Shown here one piece after another: positions 1-7,087 of a DNA stretch of 64,000 nucleotides (the first letter of the stretch is position 1; each line of letters starts with the position of its first letter). The stretch is from positions 4,092,001 through 4,156,000 of the forward strand of contig NZ_CP154845.1 in NCBI RefSeq assembly GCF_047302285.1, given 5' to 3'. Origin of the DNA: Robertmurraya sp047302285 (GTDB lineage Bacteria > Bacillota > Bacilli > Bacillales > Cytobacillaceae). A program made the position numbers and the translations under genes. A model generated the notes under the pieces. That model saw only the letters and a list, made by a program, of their open reading frames with translations, was not told where the DNA came from and did not search any database.

Positions 1-505
1 TTGTTTTTTCCGAAAAAGAATTTTCGTTTATGACCTGATCCATTTTGTGATTCGCTCTAGAAATGTTTTCACGGCCCATTAATTCCATGCGACGAATATG
101 CATGTCCTTTAATTTATGCTTCATCTCTTCATACTTCGCTTCTAATTTTTGCAGTTCAGACGCTGCTTCACTTAATGTTTGATGTAAGCGCGTCGCCAGT
201 TCCTCATAATGTACTGCTTCCTTAGCCGCAAACTGATGCAATTCTGTTTCTCCAGCTTTATCTGCGATTTCCGCCTGTTGCTTACGCTTCTTCGCCAACT
301 CGACAGCCTTCTCATATTCGTTCGCAAATTCTTCTCTTAATTGGTACTGTCTTGCGATTAACTTTCGCACCTTTTCAGTTTCCTGTTCACATTGACGTAA
401 ATATTGATTTAATAATGCAATCGGATTCTTTTTCTCTTTTTGCTCAATTACTTCATTTAAGTCGGCCATCACGGTATTTTTAATGCGTGTAAATAAATTT
501 GACAT
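1..505 (-). CDS. pspA: PspA/IM30 family (LiaH-like) phage shock protein A, C-terminus cut by window edge
   Basis: Reverse-strand reading from the ATG at 503-505 gives MSNLFTRIKNTVMADLNEVI and stays open for 168 codons to the window edge, so the C-terminal part is missing. The visible part is a long, charged, heptad-rich helix typical of PspA/IM30/LiaH proteins, which form large oligomers on the inner face of the stressed cytoplasmic membrane. The start follows a purine-rich GGAGAATGTCCC stretch. The gene lies 16 bp behind a small membrane protein gene (522-866), the same order as liaI-liaH in B. subtilis. Family call firm; which paralogue is inference. Confidence 0.88.
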   Translation of the reverse strand, partial: MSNLFTRIKNTVMADLNEVIEQKEKKNPIALLNQYLRQCEQETEKVRKLIARQYQLREEFANEYEKAVELAKKRKQQAEIADKAGETELHQFAAKEAVHYEELATRLHQTLSEAASELQKLEAKYEEMKHKLKDMHIRRMELMGRENISRANHKMDQVINENSFSEKT

Positions 506-521
506 GGGACATTCTCCTTTA

Positions 522-866
522 TTAGTTCTTATTTAATTCAGACCATTGCTTTTCAAAATTTTGAAAAGGGTCATTCTCTTGTTTGTAAGTTGGCTTTTGA
601 TTGTTCCACTTTTTATACAAAACGTATAGAACGTATGCAGCTACAATGCCAATAATCGCTGGAATATTGGATGCCGCCGTTAATAATACGAAAACACCAA
701 CAATCCCTAATACGATTTTCCACCCGAAAGAATCTGTCTTTAAAAATTGTTTAAAGATAAAGTAGAGGACAGCTAAACTAACCGCCAATCCAATCAGTGG
801 ACCTAAATTTGATAGCAATACTAAAGCCGCAATACCTCCTGCTAATAGCAACCAGAAATTTTTCAT
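522..866 (-). CDS. small polytopic membrane protein, LiaI-like partner of PspA
   Basis: A 114-residue protein with three to four hydrophobic segments (about residues 3-42 and 48-86) and a short charged C-terminal tail ending KQWSELNKN. It starts with ATG behind GGAGG. It is followed after 16 bp by the PspA-type gene, so the two are probably cotranscribed. In B. subtilis, LiaI is a small membrane anchor for the PspA homologue LiaH, and this pair has the same layout. Similar proteins are often mislabelled as flagellar proteins in databases. The anchoring role is inferred from context; no catalytic motif is visible. Confidence 0.7.
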   Translation of the reverse strand: MKNFWLLLAGGIAALVLLSNLGPLIGLAVSLAVLYFIFKQFLKTDSFGWKIVLGIVGVFVLLTAASNIPAIIGIVAAYVLYVLYKKWNNQKPTYKQENDPFQNFEKQWSELNKN

Positions 867-978
867 TTGTTTGTTGCCTCCTTTCTTGTTTCCATCTTAT
901 CTCGTTTTTCGACCTTTCATAACGAGCCTGAGCTTTATTTTCGTATCGGTCTTGAGTCTTAGTTGATGGTCGGTCCAC

Positions 979-1004
979 AAAAAAACGCCGGGATTTCCCG
1001 ACGT
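979..1004 (-). terminator. rho-independent terminator of the LysM-CAP gene
   Basis: Inverted repeat ACGCCGGGA / TCCCGACGT (one G-T pair) followed on the minus strand by seven T residues, beginning seven bases after the stop of the 1011-1625 gene. Confidence 0.85.
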
Positions 1005-1010
1005 TTTTCC

Positions 1011-1625
1011 TTACTTAGATATAAACATTTGCGTCCAATAATATCGTTGCGAACCTCCTTCTGCGTAACCTACACCAATTTCGGTGTAACCAGAATTCAA
1101 GATATTCGCTCGATGTCCTTCACTATTCATCCATGCTTGTACCACCTGTTGAGGGGTCGTTTGGCCAGCTGCAATGTTCTCACCAGCACTTCGATAGGAA
1201 AGGCCAAATTTTTTGATCATATCAAATGGTGAGCCATAAGTTGGACTGGTATGGGAAAAGTAATTTCGGTCTCGCATATCGGCAGACTTATACCGAGCTA
1301 CCCGTGACAACTCCCAATTTGCCTTTAACGGTTTCAGACCATATTTGGCCCGCTCCTGATTCGTCAATTGGATCACTTGATTTTCAATGCTTTTCGTAGC
1401 ATCGTAATCGGGAATGGTCACTTTTTGACCAGGGTAGATTAATGCTGGGTTTTTAAATTGTGGATTGGCAGAGATGATTTCAGACAATCCCACCTGATAC
1501 CAAACGGAGATTTTCCAAAGCGAATCCCCTGGACTTACGGTATGTACTCGCTGAGCGTGTGAAATGGTTGGAATAGTTAATACAGCAAATAATAATGCAA
1601 TTGCGATTACAATTTTTTTCATCAT
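1011..1625 (-). CDS. secreted LysM plus CAP (SCP/PR1) domain protein, YkwD-like
   Basis: A 204-residue exported protein. Residues 1-24 form a signal peptide ending at SHA-Q. Residues about 27-73 are a LysM peptidoglycan-binding domain (VHTVSPGDSLWKIS, then NPALIYPGQKVTIP). Residues about 82-204 are a CAP domain with the typical helices and the motifs HTSPTYGSPFDM, GENIAAGQ and NSEGHRANIL. Bacterial CAP proteins of this kind bind to the cell wall or spore surface; their enzymatic role is unsettled. The start ATG sits behind GAGGAGTGAAG. It is monocistronic, with its own terminator. Family call firm, function unknown. Confidence 0.9.
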   Translation of the reverse strand: MMKKIVIAIALLFAVLTIPTISHAQRVHTVSPGDSLWKISVWYQVGLSEIISANPQFKNPALIYPGQKVTIPDYDATKSIENQVIQLTNQERAKYGLKPLKANWELSRVARYKSADMRDRNYFSHTSPTYGSPFDMIKKFGLSYRSAGENIAAGQTTPQQVVQAWMNSEGHRANILNSGYTEIGVGYAEGGSQRYYWTQMFISK

Positions 1626-1695
1626 TCTTCACTCCTCCTCGTTGATAGAATTCAACATAGAGTGAAAAATAAAACATGGATGTTATTGCCAAAGA

Positions 1696-2172
1696 TTATT
1701 TCGTTAGTTCTCTAGTAGCAATAGCGATTCCATCTCTATCTGCATAGACATAGTCTCCAGGATTCCAGTTTACAGAGAGAAAACGTAAAGAGATATTTTT
1801 CTCCCCTTTGCCCTCCTTCTTGCTTTTTAACGGATGGGTCCCTAATGCCAGAATACCCACATCCATTTGGGAAAGCTCTTCCGAATCCCGAACACAACCG
1901 TTAATGATAATCCCTGCTAAACCTCTGCTCTGAGCAATTTCTGCCAGTTGATCCCCTAATAAAGCTCGTCGTTTAGAACCTCCTCCATCAACCACAAGGA
2001 CAGAACCTGAAGGAATTGTTTCGAGTGCTTCTTTTACCAGCACATTATCTTCAAAAACCTTTACCGTTTTGATTGGACCTGAAAAGCTTTTTCGCTTGCC
2101 AAAGGATTGAAACTCAGAACCGATGACTTGTAGTTCACTAAAATATTGATCACATAAATCGGTTGTTTTCAT
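1696..2172 (-). CDS. rraA: RraA family protein (HMG/CHA aldolase-like or RNase E regulator-like fold)
   Basis: A 158-residue protein matching the RraA fold over its whole length. Visible family motifs are VVDGGGSKRRALLGDQLAE and GIIINGCVRDS; the conserved Arg and Asp of the latter place substrate and metal in the aldolase members. The family includes 4-hydroxy-4-methyl-2-oxoglutarate aldolase/oxaloacetate decarboxylase as well as the E. coli RNase E inhibitor. Because Bacillus has no classical RNase E, a small-molecule lyase activity is the likelier role, but this is inference. It starts with ATG behind AGGGGGAACGAGC. No operon partner is evident. Confidence 0.85.
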   Translation of the reverse strand: MKTTDLCDQYFSELQVIGSEFQSFGKRKSFSGPIKTVKVFEDNVLVKEALETIPSGSVLVVDGGGSKRRALLGDQLAEIAQSRGLAGIIINGCVRDSEELSQMDVGILALGTHPLKSKKEGKGEKNISLRFLSVNWNPGDYVYADRDGIAIATRELTK

Positions 2173-2299
2173 GCTCGTTCCCCCTCACTGTTTTTCCTAC
2201 TTTATTCTTGATCCTAATGGTGAAATCCTCTTCTTTTCCAAAATTCCTCGCATATATGTATGGAAAGGGCATTTTTAAATACTCATGAGGAGGAATTTG

Positions 2300-2440
2300 A
2301 TGCTTGAATGGACGTCCACCTTGATTGGATTTCTGATTGTTTTCTTTATTGTGGGAGGCGTTTTCGTTTATTTTTTGATGGATTCTCTTAATACGGAAGA
2401 TTCTACTAGGGTTGATCGGCCACCTAAAAATGATCAATAG
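2300..2440 (+). CDS. small single-span membrane protein, hypothetical (46 aa)
   Basis: A short open frame reading MLEWTSTLIGFLIVFFIVGG and ending RPPKNDQ. A GAGGAGG Shine-Dalgarno sequence stands six bases before the ATG. One strongly hydrophobic span (residues about 5-27) is followed by an acidic then basic tail. It is preceded by the divergent rraA gene and followed by a good terminator at 2472-2498, so it has the makings of a complete transcription unit. I do not recognise a family. Confidence 0.62.
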   Translation: MLEWTSTLIGFLIVFFIVGGVFVYFLMDSLNTEDSTRVDRPPKNDQ

Positions 2441-2471
2441 AGATTTACAGGCGAACCGCCTATTTTCAAAG

Positions 2472-2498
2472 AGTACAGCCTTTTCTGTACTTTTTTTT
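2472..2498 (+). terminator. rho-independent terminator after the 46-aa membrane protein
   Basis: AGTACAG and CTGTACT form a 7-bp stem around a CCTTTT loop and run directly into eight T residues. Confidence 0.85.
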
Positions 2499-2504
2499 GT
2501 GTTG

Positions 2505-2533
2505 TTGACAAAATGCATAAATTTGAATGAAAT
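2505..2533 (+). promoter_or_regulatory. candidate sigma-A promoter for yhfW
   Basis: A perfect -35 hexamer TTGACA (2505-2510) stands 17 bp before a weak -10 hexamer TGAAAT (2528-2533). It follows immediately on the previous terminator and precedes the yhfW start by about 40 bp. Confidence 0.45.
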
Positions 2534-2572
2534 GGAAAAATTATGTTCAGTATGTTTTTATGGAGGGTTAAC

Positions 2573-4108
2573 ATGACTGGGAATGCAAATAATCAAATGC
2601 CAACTTTTCCAGAATCGTATTGGAGAGAGTTTGAGCTACCACTTTTTAATAAACTGACAGAAGATCAGACCTTTGATGTCGCCATTGTTGGAGGAGGTAT
2701 CACCGGCATAACGACAGGCTATCTTTTAGCAAAAGAGGGGCTGCGAGTGGCGATTATCGAGGCTGGGAGGATTCTAACCGGAACAACCGGTCATACGACT
2801 GCGAAAATTACTGCTCAGCATAACATCATTTATGATGAGTTGATGAATCATTTTGGTGAAAAAAAGGCACGAATGTACTATGATGCGAACACAGATGCCC
2901 TCAATTTTATCCGGCAGATGGTTCAAACTCACGAAATCGATTGTGATTATAGTGATGAAGATGCCATTATTTATGCAACGACCGATCAAGGTCAGGACAA
3001 GATTGAGAAAGAGGCGCTAGCTTACGAGAGGCTTGGGATTAAGAGCTCTATTCAAAATCAAATTCCTTTTGATATTGATATAAAATCAGCCTTAGCGATG
3101 TCTCAACAGGGCCAGTTTCACCCACTTAAGTATCTTCATAAGCTTGTAACACTGTTCATTGAAGCCGGTGGAACTATTTTTGAAAACACGACTGCCATGG
3201 ATATTGATGACGGGGAACAGCCACAAATTATGCTTCGCAATGGTAAAAAAGTAAACTGCCAGCACATCGTGGCAGCATCTCATTTTCCTTTTTGTGATAA
3301 AAAAGGGCTTTTCTTTGCACGAATGTATGTGGAAAGAGCCTATATTCTTGGACTGAAAACGAAACAACCTTTTCCAGGAGGAATGTACATTAGTGCCGAT
3401 TCTCCGACTCGCTCCCTTCGTGCGACTCCTTTTAATGGGGATCAACTCGTGTTAATGAGTGGAGAAGGACATAAGACTGGACAAGGAATCGATACGCTTC
3501 AACATTATTTAAATTTGGAAAAGTTTGCAGACGATGTTCTTGGTATTGAGGAATACAAGTATCGCTGGTCTGCACAGGATATGTATACACTTGATAAGGT
3601 TCCTTATGTTGGAGCGATTACTGAAAATCAACCTCGTGTGTTGATTGCAACTGGTTATCGTAAATGGGGGATGACGAATGGAACAGCTGCGGCCCTTCTC
3701 CTGAAGGACATGATTGTAAATAAGGACAACCCTTATGAGGAACTTTTTACCCCGCAAAGATTCCATGCTGATCCCGAGGTAAAGAAATTTATCAGTGTGA
3801 ATGCCGATGTAGCTAAGCATTTCATTCAAGGAAAGCTTGAATTTATTCCAAAGACGCCAGATGAACTGGTGGTTGATGAGGGCTCACCAGTTATGGTGGA
3901 TGGCAGACGTTGTGGTGCCTACAAGGATCAGAAAGGAAAGTTACATATTTTGGATACAACCTGCTCTCATTTAGGATGTGAGGTCGAATGGAATCACGGC
4001 GAGCGAACATGGGATTGCCCATGCCACGGCTCTAGATTTTCCATTGACGGAGAAGTTCTTGATGGTCCGGCCGTGAAACCATTGGAGAAGATTGAGTGGG
4101 AAAGTTAG
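2573..4108 (+). CDS. yhfW: FAD-dependent oxidoreductase with C-terminal Rieske [2Fe-2S] domain, YhfW family
   Basis: A 511-residue protein. Residues about 30-75 carry an FAD/NAD(P)-binding Rossmann motif (AIVGGGITGITTGYLLAKEG), and the DAO-type oxidoreductase domain continues to about residue 400. The C-terminal ~90 residues are a Rieske domain with CSHLGC and CPCHGSRF, giving the C-x-H and C-x2-H ligands of a [2Fe-2S] cluster. I place the start at the ATG at 2573, which follows GGAGGG by six bases; an in-frame ATG 30 bp upstream has no ribosome binding site. Homologous to B. subtilis YhfW, whose substrate is not established. Monocistronic, ending near a hairpin-repeat array. Confidence 0.9.
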   Translation: MTGNANNQMPTFPESYWREFELPLFNKLTEDQTFDVAIVGGGITGITTGYLLAKEGLRVAIIEAGRILTGTTGHTTAKITAQHNIIYDELMNHFGEKKARMYYDANTDALNFIRQMVQTHEIDCDYSDEDAIIYATTDQGQDKIEKEALAYERLGIKSSIQNQIPFDIDIKSALAMSQQGQFHPLKYLHKLVTLFIEAGGTIFENTTAMDIDDGEQPQIMLRNGKKVNCQHIVAASHFPFCDKKGLFFARMYVERAYILGLKTKQPFPGGMYISADSPTRSLRATPFNGDQLVLMSGEGHKTGQGIDTLQHYLNLEKFADDVLGIEEYKYRWSAQDMYTLDKVPYVGAITENQPRVLIATGYRKWGMTNGTAAALLLKDMIVNKDNPYEELFTPQRFHADPEVKKFISVNADVAKHFIQGKLEFIPKTPDELVVDEGSPVMVDGRRCGAYKDQKGKLHILDTTCSHLGCEVEWNHGERTWDCPCHGSRFSIDGEVLDGPAVKPLEKIEWES

Positions 4109-4140
4109 AGCTATAGTATTAAGTATGGGCTTTTTTGATA

Positions 4141-4334
4141 GGGTTCCTTATGAACTATTTTATGAGGACACTCTTGAATGCTTTTCTACCCAGAGTTTGT
4201 CCTCATGAACCCCTTATGTGGACAAACTTCACCACTTTTTCTACCAGAGTTTGTCCTCATGAACCCCTTATGAGGACAAACTTCACTGCTTTTCTTCCGG
4301 AGTTTGTCCTCATGAAGCACATGTGGACACTCTA
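4141..4334. repeat. tandem hairpin array, four units, ~53-54 bp period
   Basis: Units begin near 4141, 4195, 4249 and 4302. Each is a ~33-nt inverted repeat followed by a ~20-nt linker (CTTTTCTACC-like). In the third unit GTTTGTCCTCAT and ATGAGGACAAAC form a perfect 12-bp stem around GAACCCCTT; the second differs by one base, and the first and last are degenerate. Short open frames in both directions cross this array but are products of the repeat, not genes. The array lies between convergent genes (yhfW and a small minus-strand frame). Confidence 0.85.
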
Positions 4335-4348
4335 CTCTACGAAAACAT

Positions 4349-4386
4349 AAATTGTCCGCATACACATCTTTGTATGCGGACAATTT
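4349..4386. terminator. bidirectional terminator hairpin
   Basis: AAATTGTCCGCATACA pairs perfectly with TGTATGCGGACAATTT (16 bp, 6-nt loop). The plus strand continues GTTT. It lies between convergent genes and can serve both. Confidence 0.75.
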
Positions 4387-4433
4387 GTTTCGCGACTACA
4401 TCGGTACCCTTATCTATGAATCGCCTACCAATT

Positions 4434-4565
4434 CTAATCGACAATTCGCTTCTGGTTACGTTCATCTTTTGGCGTAAATTCCACTAATTCTGAGCTTACT
4501 TTTTGCTTTTGTTTTTTATTCTTATTGCGTTCGGCATTGGCGTTGCCCATTTTTGTGCGTCCCAA
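4434..4565 (-). CDS. small basic hydrophilic protein, hypothetical (43 aa)
   Basis: Reading from a TTG (4563-4565) placed nine bases behind AAGGAG gives MGRTKMGNANAERNKNKKQK and ends at TAG. The first in-frame ATG is 15 bases further on and too far from the ribosome binding site, so the TTG start is preferred. The protein is very rich in Lys, Asn, Arg and Gln, a composition seen in small spore-associated or nucleic-acid-binding proteins of Bacillus. I do not recognise the family with confidence. It lies 86 bp downstream of the helicase gene on the same strand. Confidence 0.55.
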   Translation of the reverse strand: MGRTKMGNANAERNKNKKQKQKVSSELVEFTPKDERNQKRIVD

Positions 4566-4651
4566 CGATTTCAACTCCTTCTCTATCAATTCATAGGTAG
4601 TATGAGTCGTCGGTTAGTTCCTCATGCAAACCAAACTTCAAAAAGTAAAAT

Positions 4652-5794
4652 TTACCTTCTGTCTTCAGGGCTGACAATAACCCCTTTATAAAACACTTTA
4701 CGTGTAACCTCTACCCCTACTTCACGAGCGTATTTCTTGAGTTCCCTTTCTTCTCGTTCGGTCACTAGGGATATCACGATTCCATCCGCTCCAAAGCGAC
4801 CAGTACGTCCTGAACGATGAACATATTGCTCCAGATCCTTTGGAAAGTCTAAATGAACAACATGAGTTACTCCCTTAATATCTAAGCCTCTTGCAGCGAC
4901 ATCGGTAGCAAGTAGCATATTCACTTTTCCGGTACGGAAGTCTTTTAAAGCATTTTTTCTTTTATCCTTGTTTAAGTCGCTGTGCAGAATAGCCGTTTCA
5001 ATCCCATCAAAGGCCAGCTTCTCACTTGCTACCGTTAAGCTCCCAATATCCTTTATAAACACAAGTGTCTTCGCATCAGGTAAGCGAAATACTTTTTCCA
5101 GCAACTTGATTTTCTCCCGTTGCTCAGCAGTAAAATAAATATGCTCCACATTGCCTGCCGAAATCGTTTCGTCTTTTTCAATTCGAATCACTTCAGGCTT
5201 TCTCATTAGAGCCTTTGCCTCTTTTTCTACATAAGGGGATAGAGTTGCAGAAAATAGAACGACCTGACGTTCAGCTAAGGCAGAACGGATAATATTTTGC
5301 ACGGTTGGCAAATGCTCATGTGTCAGCAGTTGATCCCCTTCATCTAAAACAATCGTTTTCACTTCATGCATTTTAATTTTCTTTTGCTTAATTAATTCAT
5401 ACAGTCGGCCCGGTGTTCCGGCAATGATATGGGGATGCTTCTTTAGTTTTTCGAGCTGCCTTTTAACATTCGCTCCTCCAATAAAAGAAGCAGAACGAAT
5501 ACCACTTGCTTCACTCCATTTTTGAATTTCTTGAAGAATTTGCATCACAAGTTCTTGGGAAGACGCTAAAACTACCGCTTGGATCGCTCTTTTATCTGGA
5601 GCAATTTGATTTAAAACCGGTAACAAGTAAGCGAGAGTTTTGCCTGTACCTGTGGGAGATTCAGCAATGACATCTTTCCCCTCTAAAATATAAGGAATGG
5701 CACTCTCCTGTACTTGAGTTGGCTTTCCAAATTGTTCTTTTTTCCATACATCCTGAATAAAGCCTTTCAGCTTTTCTTGTATTAACTCACTCAT
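4652..5794 (-). CDS. yfmL: DEAD-box ATP-dependent RNA helicase, YfmL-like
   Basis: A 380-residue two-domain helicase core without long extensions. Motifs in order: Q motif PTQVQESAIP, motif I SPTGTGKT, Ib TPGRL, motif II DEGD in place of DEAD, motif III SAT, and motif VI HRSGRTGRFG. The length and the DEGD variant fit the short B. subtilis helicase YfmL, which has a role in ribosomal large-subunit biogenesis. It starts with ATG behind AAAAGGAG. A weak hairpin terminator (5837-5859) separates it from the upstream germination operon. Helicase assignment firm, gene symbol by similarity only. Confidence 0.85.
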   Translation of the reverse strand: MSELIQEKLKGFIQDVWKKEQFGKPTQVQESAIPYILEGKDVIAESPTGTGKTLAYLLPVLNQIAPDKRAIQAVVLASSQELVMQILQEIQKWSEASGIRSASFIGGANVKRQLEKLKKHPHIIAGTPGRLYELIKQKKIKMHEVKTIVLDEGDQLLTHEHLPTVQNIIRSALAERQVVLFSATLSPYVEKEAKALMRKPEVIRIEKDETISAGNVEHIYFTAEQREKIKLLEKVFRLPDAKTLVFIKDIGSLTVASEKLAFDGIETAILHSDLNKDKRKNALKDFRTGKVNMLLATDVAARGLDIKGVTHVVHLDFPKDLEQYVHRSGRTGRFGADGIVISLVTEREERELKKYAREVGVEVTRKVFYKGVIVSPEDRR

Positions 5795-5836
5795 CGTTTT
5801 CTCCTTTTACAATCACTATTCCTATCTAAAGATACA

Positions 5837-5859
5837 GAAAAAGGGTAGAAAAAGCTACC
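5837..5859 (-). terminator. weak terminator after the germination operon
   Basis: GGTAG and CTACC form a short stem followed on the minus strand by CTTTTTC, directly downstream of the last ger gene. The stem is only five base pairs, so the call is tentative. Confidence 0.45.
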
Positions 5860-5860
5860 A

Positions 5861-7087
5861 CTATTCCTCCTCACTACTAGGGAACTCAGATAAAAAGCTC
5901 TTATTGCGAATTCCACTTCGGCGGATGGCCAAATGAACATTGACATCTACGTCTGCCCGAATAAATTCCTCATTCCATTTATCCTCAACCTCTTTCGCTT
6001 TTTGGTAATCCTGGCGATGGAGCGCCTCTCCAAACCCAAATATATCAACCCCAAATTCATCTTGTACTTTTTTGATCGTACTTTCAATCATCGCTTGAAT
6101 ATATTGACTCGCCATTTCTTCCAGTTCGATATATGTTTCTTTTTTCGATAAATCCTTCTGACATTGCATGCTATTCAGTCTTGCCTCGGAGTATATGTCT
6201 ACCTTTAAATGAGGTTGTTGACCTCTATAAAAAGTTTCTATTTTTGACTTATTATTCGTGATTACTATATCAAAATAAATCCTATCTATCTCATTACCAC
6301 CTAGTTTTCCACAAGGCACATCCACCATCGTCGATTCGAGCTTTTGTGTCCATAAATAGTTCCTCGTATCATCCAATGATAGGTAACCAATTAATTTATC
6401 CCTTTCGAATACGGCAATTCCATCAAGTTGTATCATTGCCGGTGCCTCGATCGACATATTACTTTCGACATTTTTTGCTTTTTCAGCATTCCCCTTTATG
6501 ATGACAGAACTGGCAACTGGAGAGCGCCCATGAGAAACAATGGCATCAATGAAATCTGTCAACCGTACTCCAGGCTCTCCCCCCCAACCTTCTAAAATAG
6601 ACTTAATCTGCTTTTGAACTTTTAAAGACGGTACTTTTTCGACTGGGTCATTGATCTTCGTAAACAATTCAGCTTCATGACCTTTCGTGATCAAAATATT
6701 AAAGTCATTTCGGAATTGGGGACTTCTTTCTAGAGAGTCTAAGAAACTCCCCACTCCTTCCTTTTTGGCCACCGCTTCATTAATATATAACGATCTCGTA
6801 TGTGAAAAAATAAGCTTCCTACTTACCCCTACATTCATTCGAGCCGAAATTTCCGGGAGTGAATTGCCTTCTAAAGTCATAGCAGAAACAGGTGCACCCT
6901 CTGATGGTTCTTGAGGAGCCAACTGGGAAGCATTTACATATCCAACCGTCATGCGATACTTTTTTTCCTTACCAGGATCGATAGAAATTCCTGTTACGAT
7001 CGAAACATCATTTAGTTCAGTACTATCCCAACAACCTGTCAATATGAAGGAAACACTACATATCAGCAAAAAAATTCGTACTTTCAT
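5861..7087 (-). CDS. Ger(x)C family spore germination lipoprotein (receptor C subunit)
   Basis: A 408-residue lipoprotein. Signal peptide residues 1-18 lead to the lipobox LTGC with Cys19, followed by WDSTELND, the usual start of mature GerAC proteins. The rest is a soluble domain exposed outside the spore inner membrane. GerAC-type subunits combine with A and B subunits into nutrient germinant receptors. The gene overlaps the A-subunit gene by 4 bp (ATGA) and is last in a D-B-A-C operon. Length matches the family (~370-410). The germinant cannot be deduced. Confidence 0.93.
   Translation of the reverse strand: MKVRIFLLICSVSFILTGCWDSTELNDVSIVTGISIDPGKEKKYRMTVGYVNASQLAPQEPSEGAPVSAMTLEGNSLPEISARMNVGVSRKLIFSHTRSLYINEAVAKKEGVGSFLDSLERSPQFRNDFNILITKGHEAELFTKINDPVEKVPSLKVQKQIKSILEGWGGEPGVRLTDFIDAIVSHGRSPVASSVIIKGNAEKAKNVESNMSIEAPAMIQLDGIAVFERDKLIGYLSLDDTRNYLWTQKLESTMVDVPCGKLGGNEIDRIYFDIVITNNKSKIETFYRGQQPHLKVDIYSEARLNSMQCQKDLSKKETYIELEEMASQYIQAMIESTIKKVQDEFGVDIFGFGEALHRQDYQKAKEVEDKWNEEFIRADVDVNVHLAIRRSGIRNKSFLSEFPSSEEE

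Noticed and set aside
1480..1692. Overlapping minus-strand frame at the start of the LysM-CAP gene
   Set aside because: It is out of frame with a clear signal peptide and LysM domain, and its peptide has no family features.
4141..4334. CRISPR array
   Set aside because: Period ~53 bp and repeat size fit superficially, but the linkers between hairpins are similar to each other, not unique spacers, units number only four, and no cas genes are present.
4135..4383. Short open frames on both strands across the hairpin array after yhfW
   Set aside because: Their sequences (repeated VCPHEPLM- or VCPHKGFM-type peptides) are direct translations of the DNA repeat and have no ribosome binding sites.
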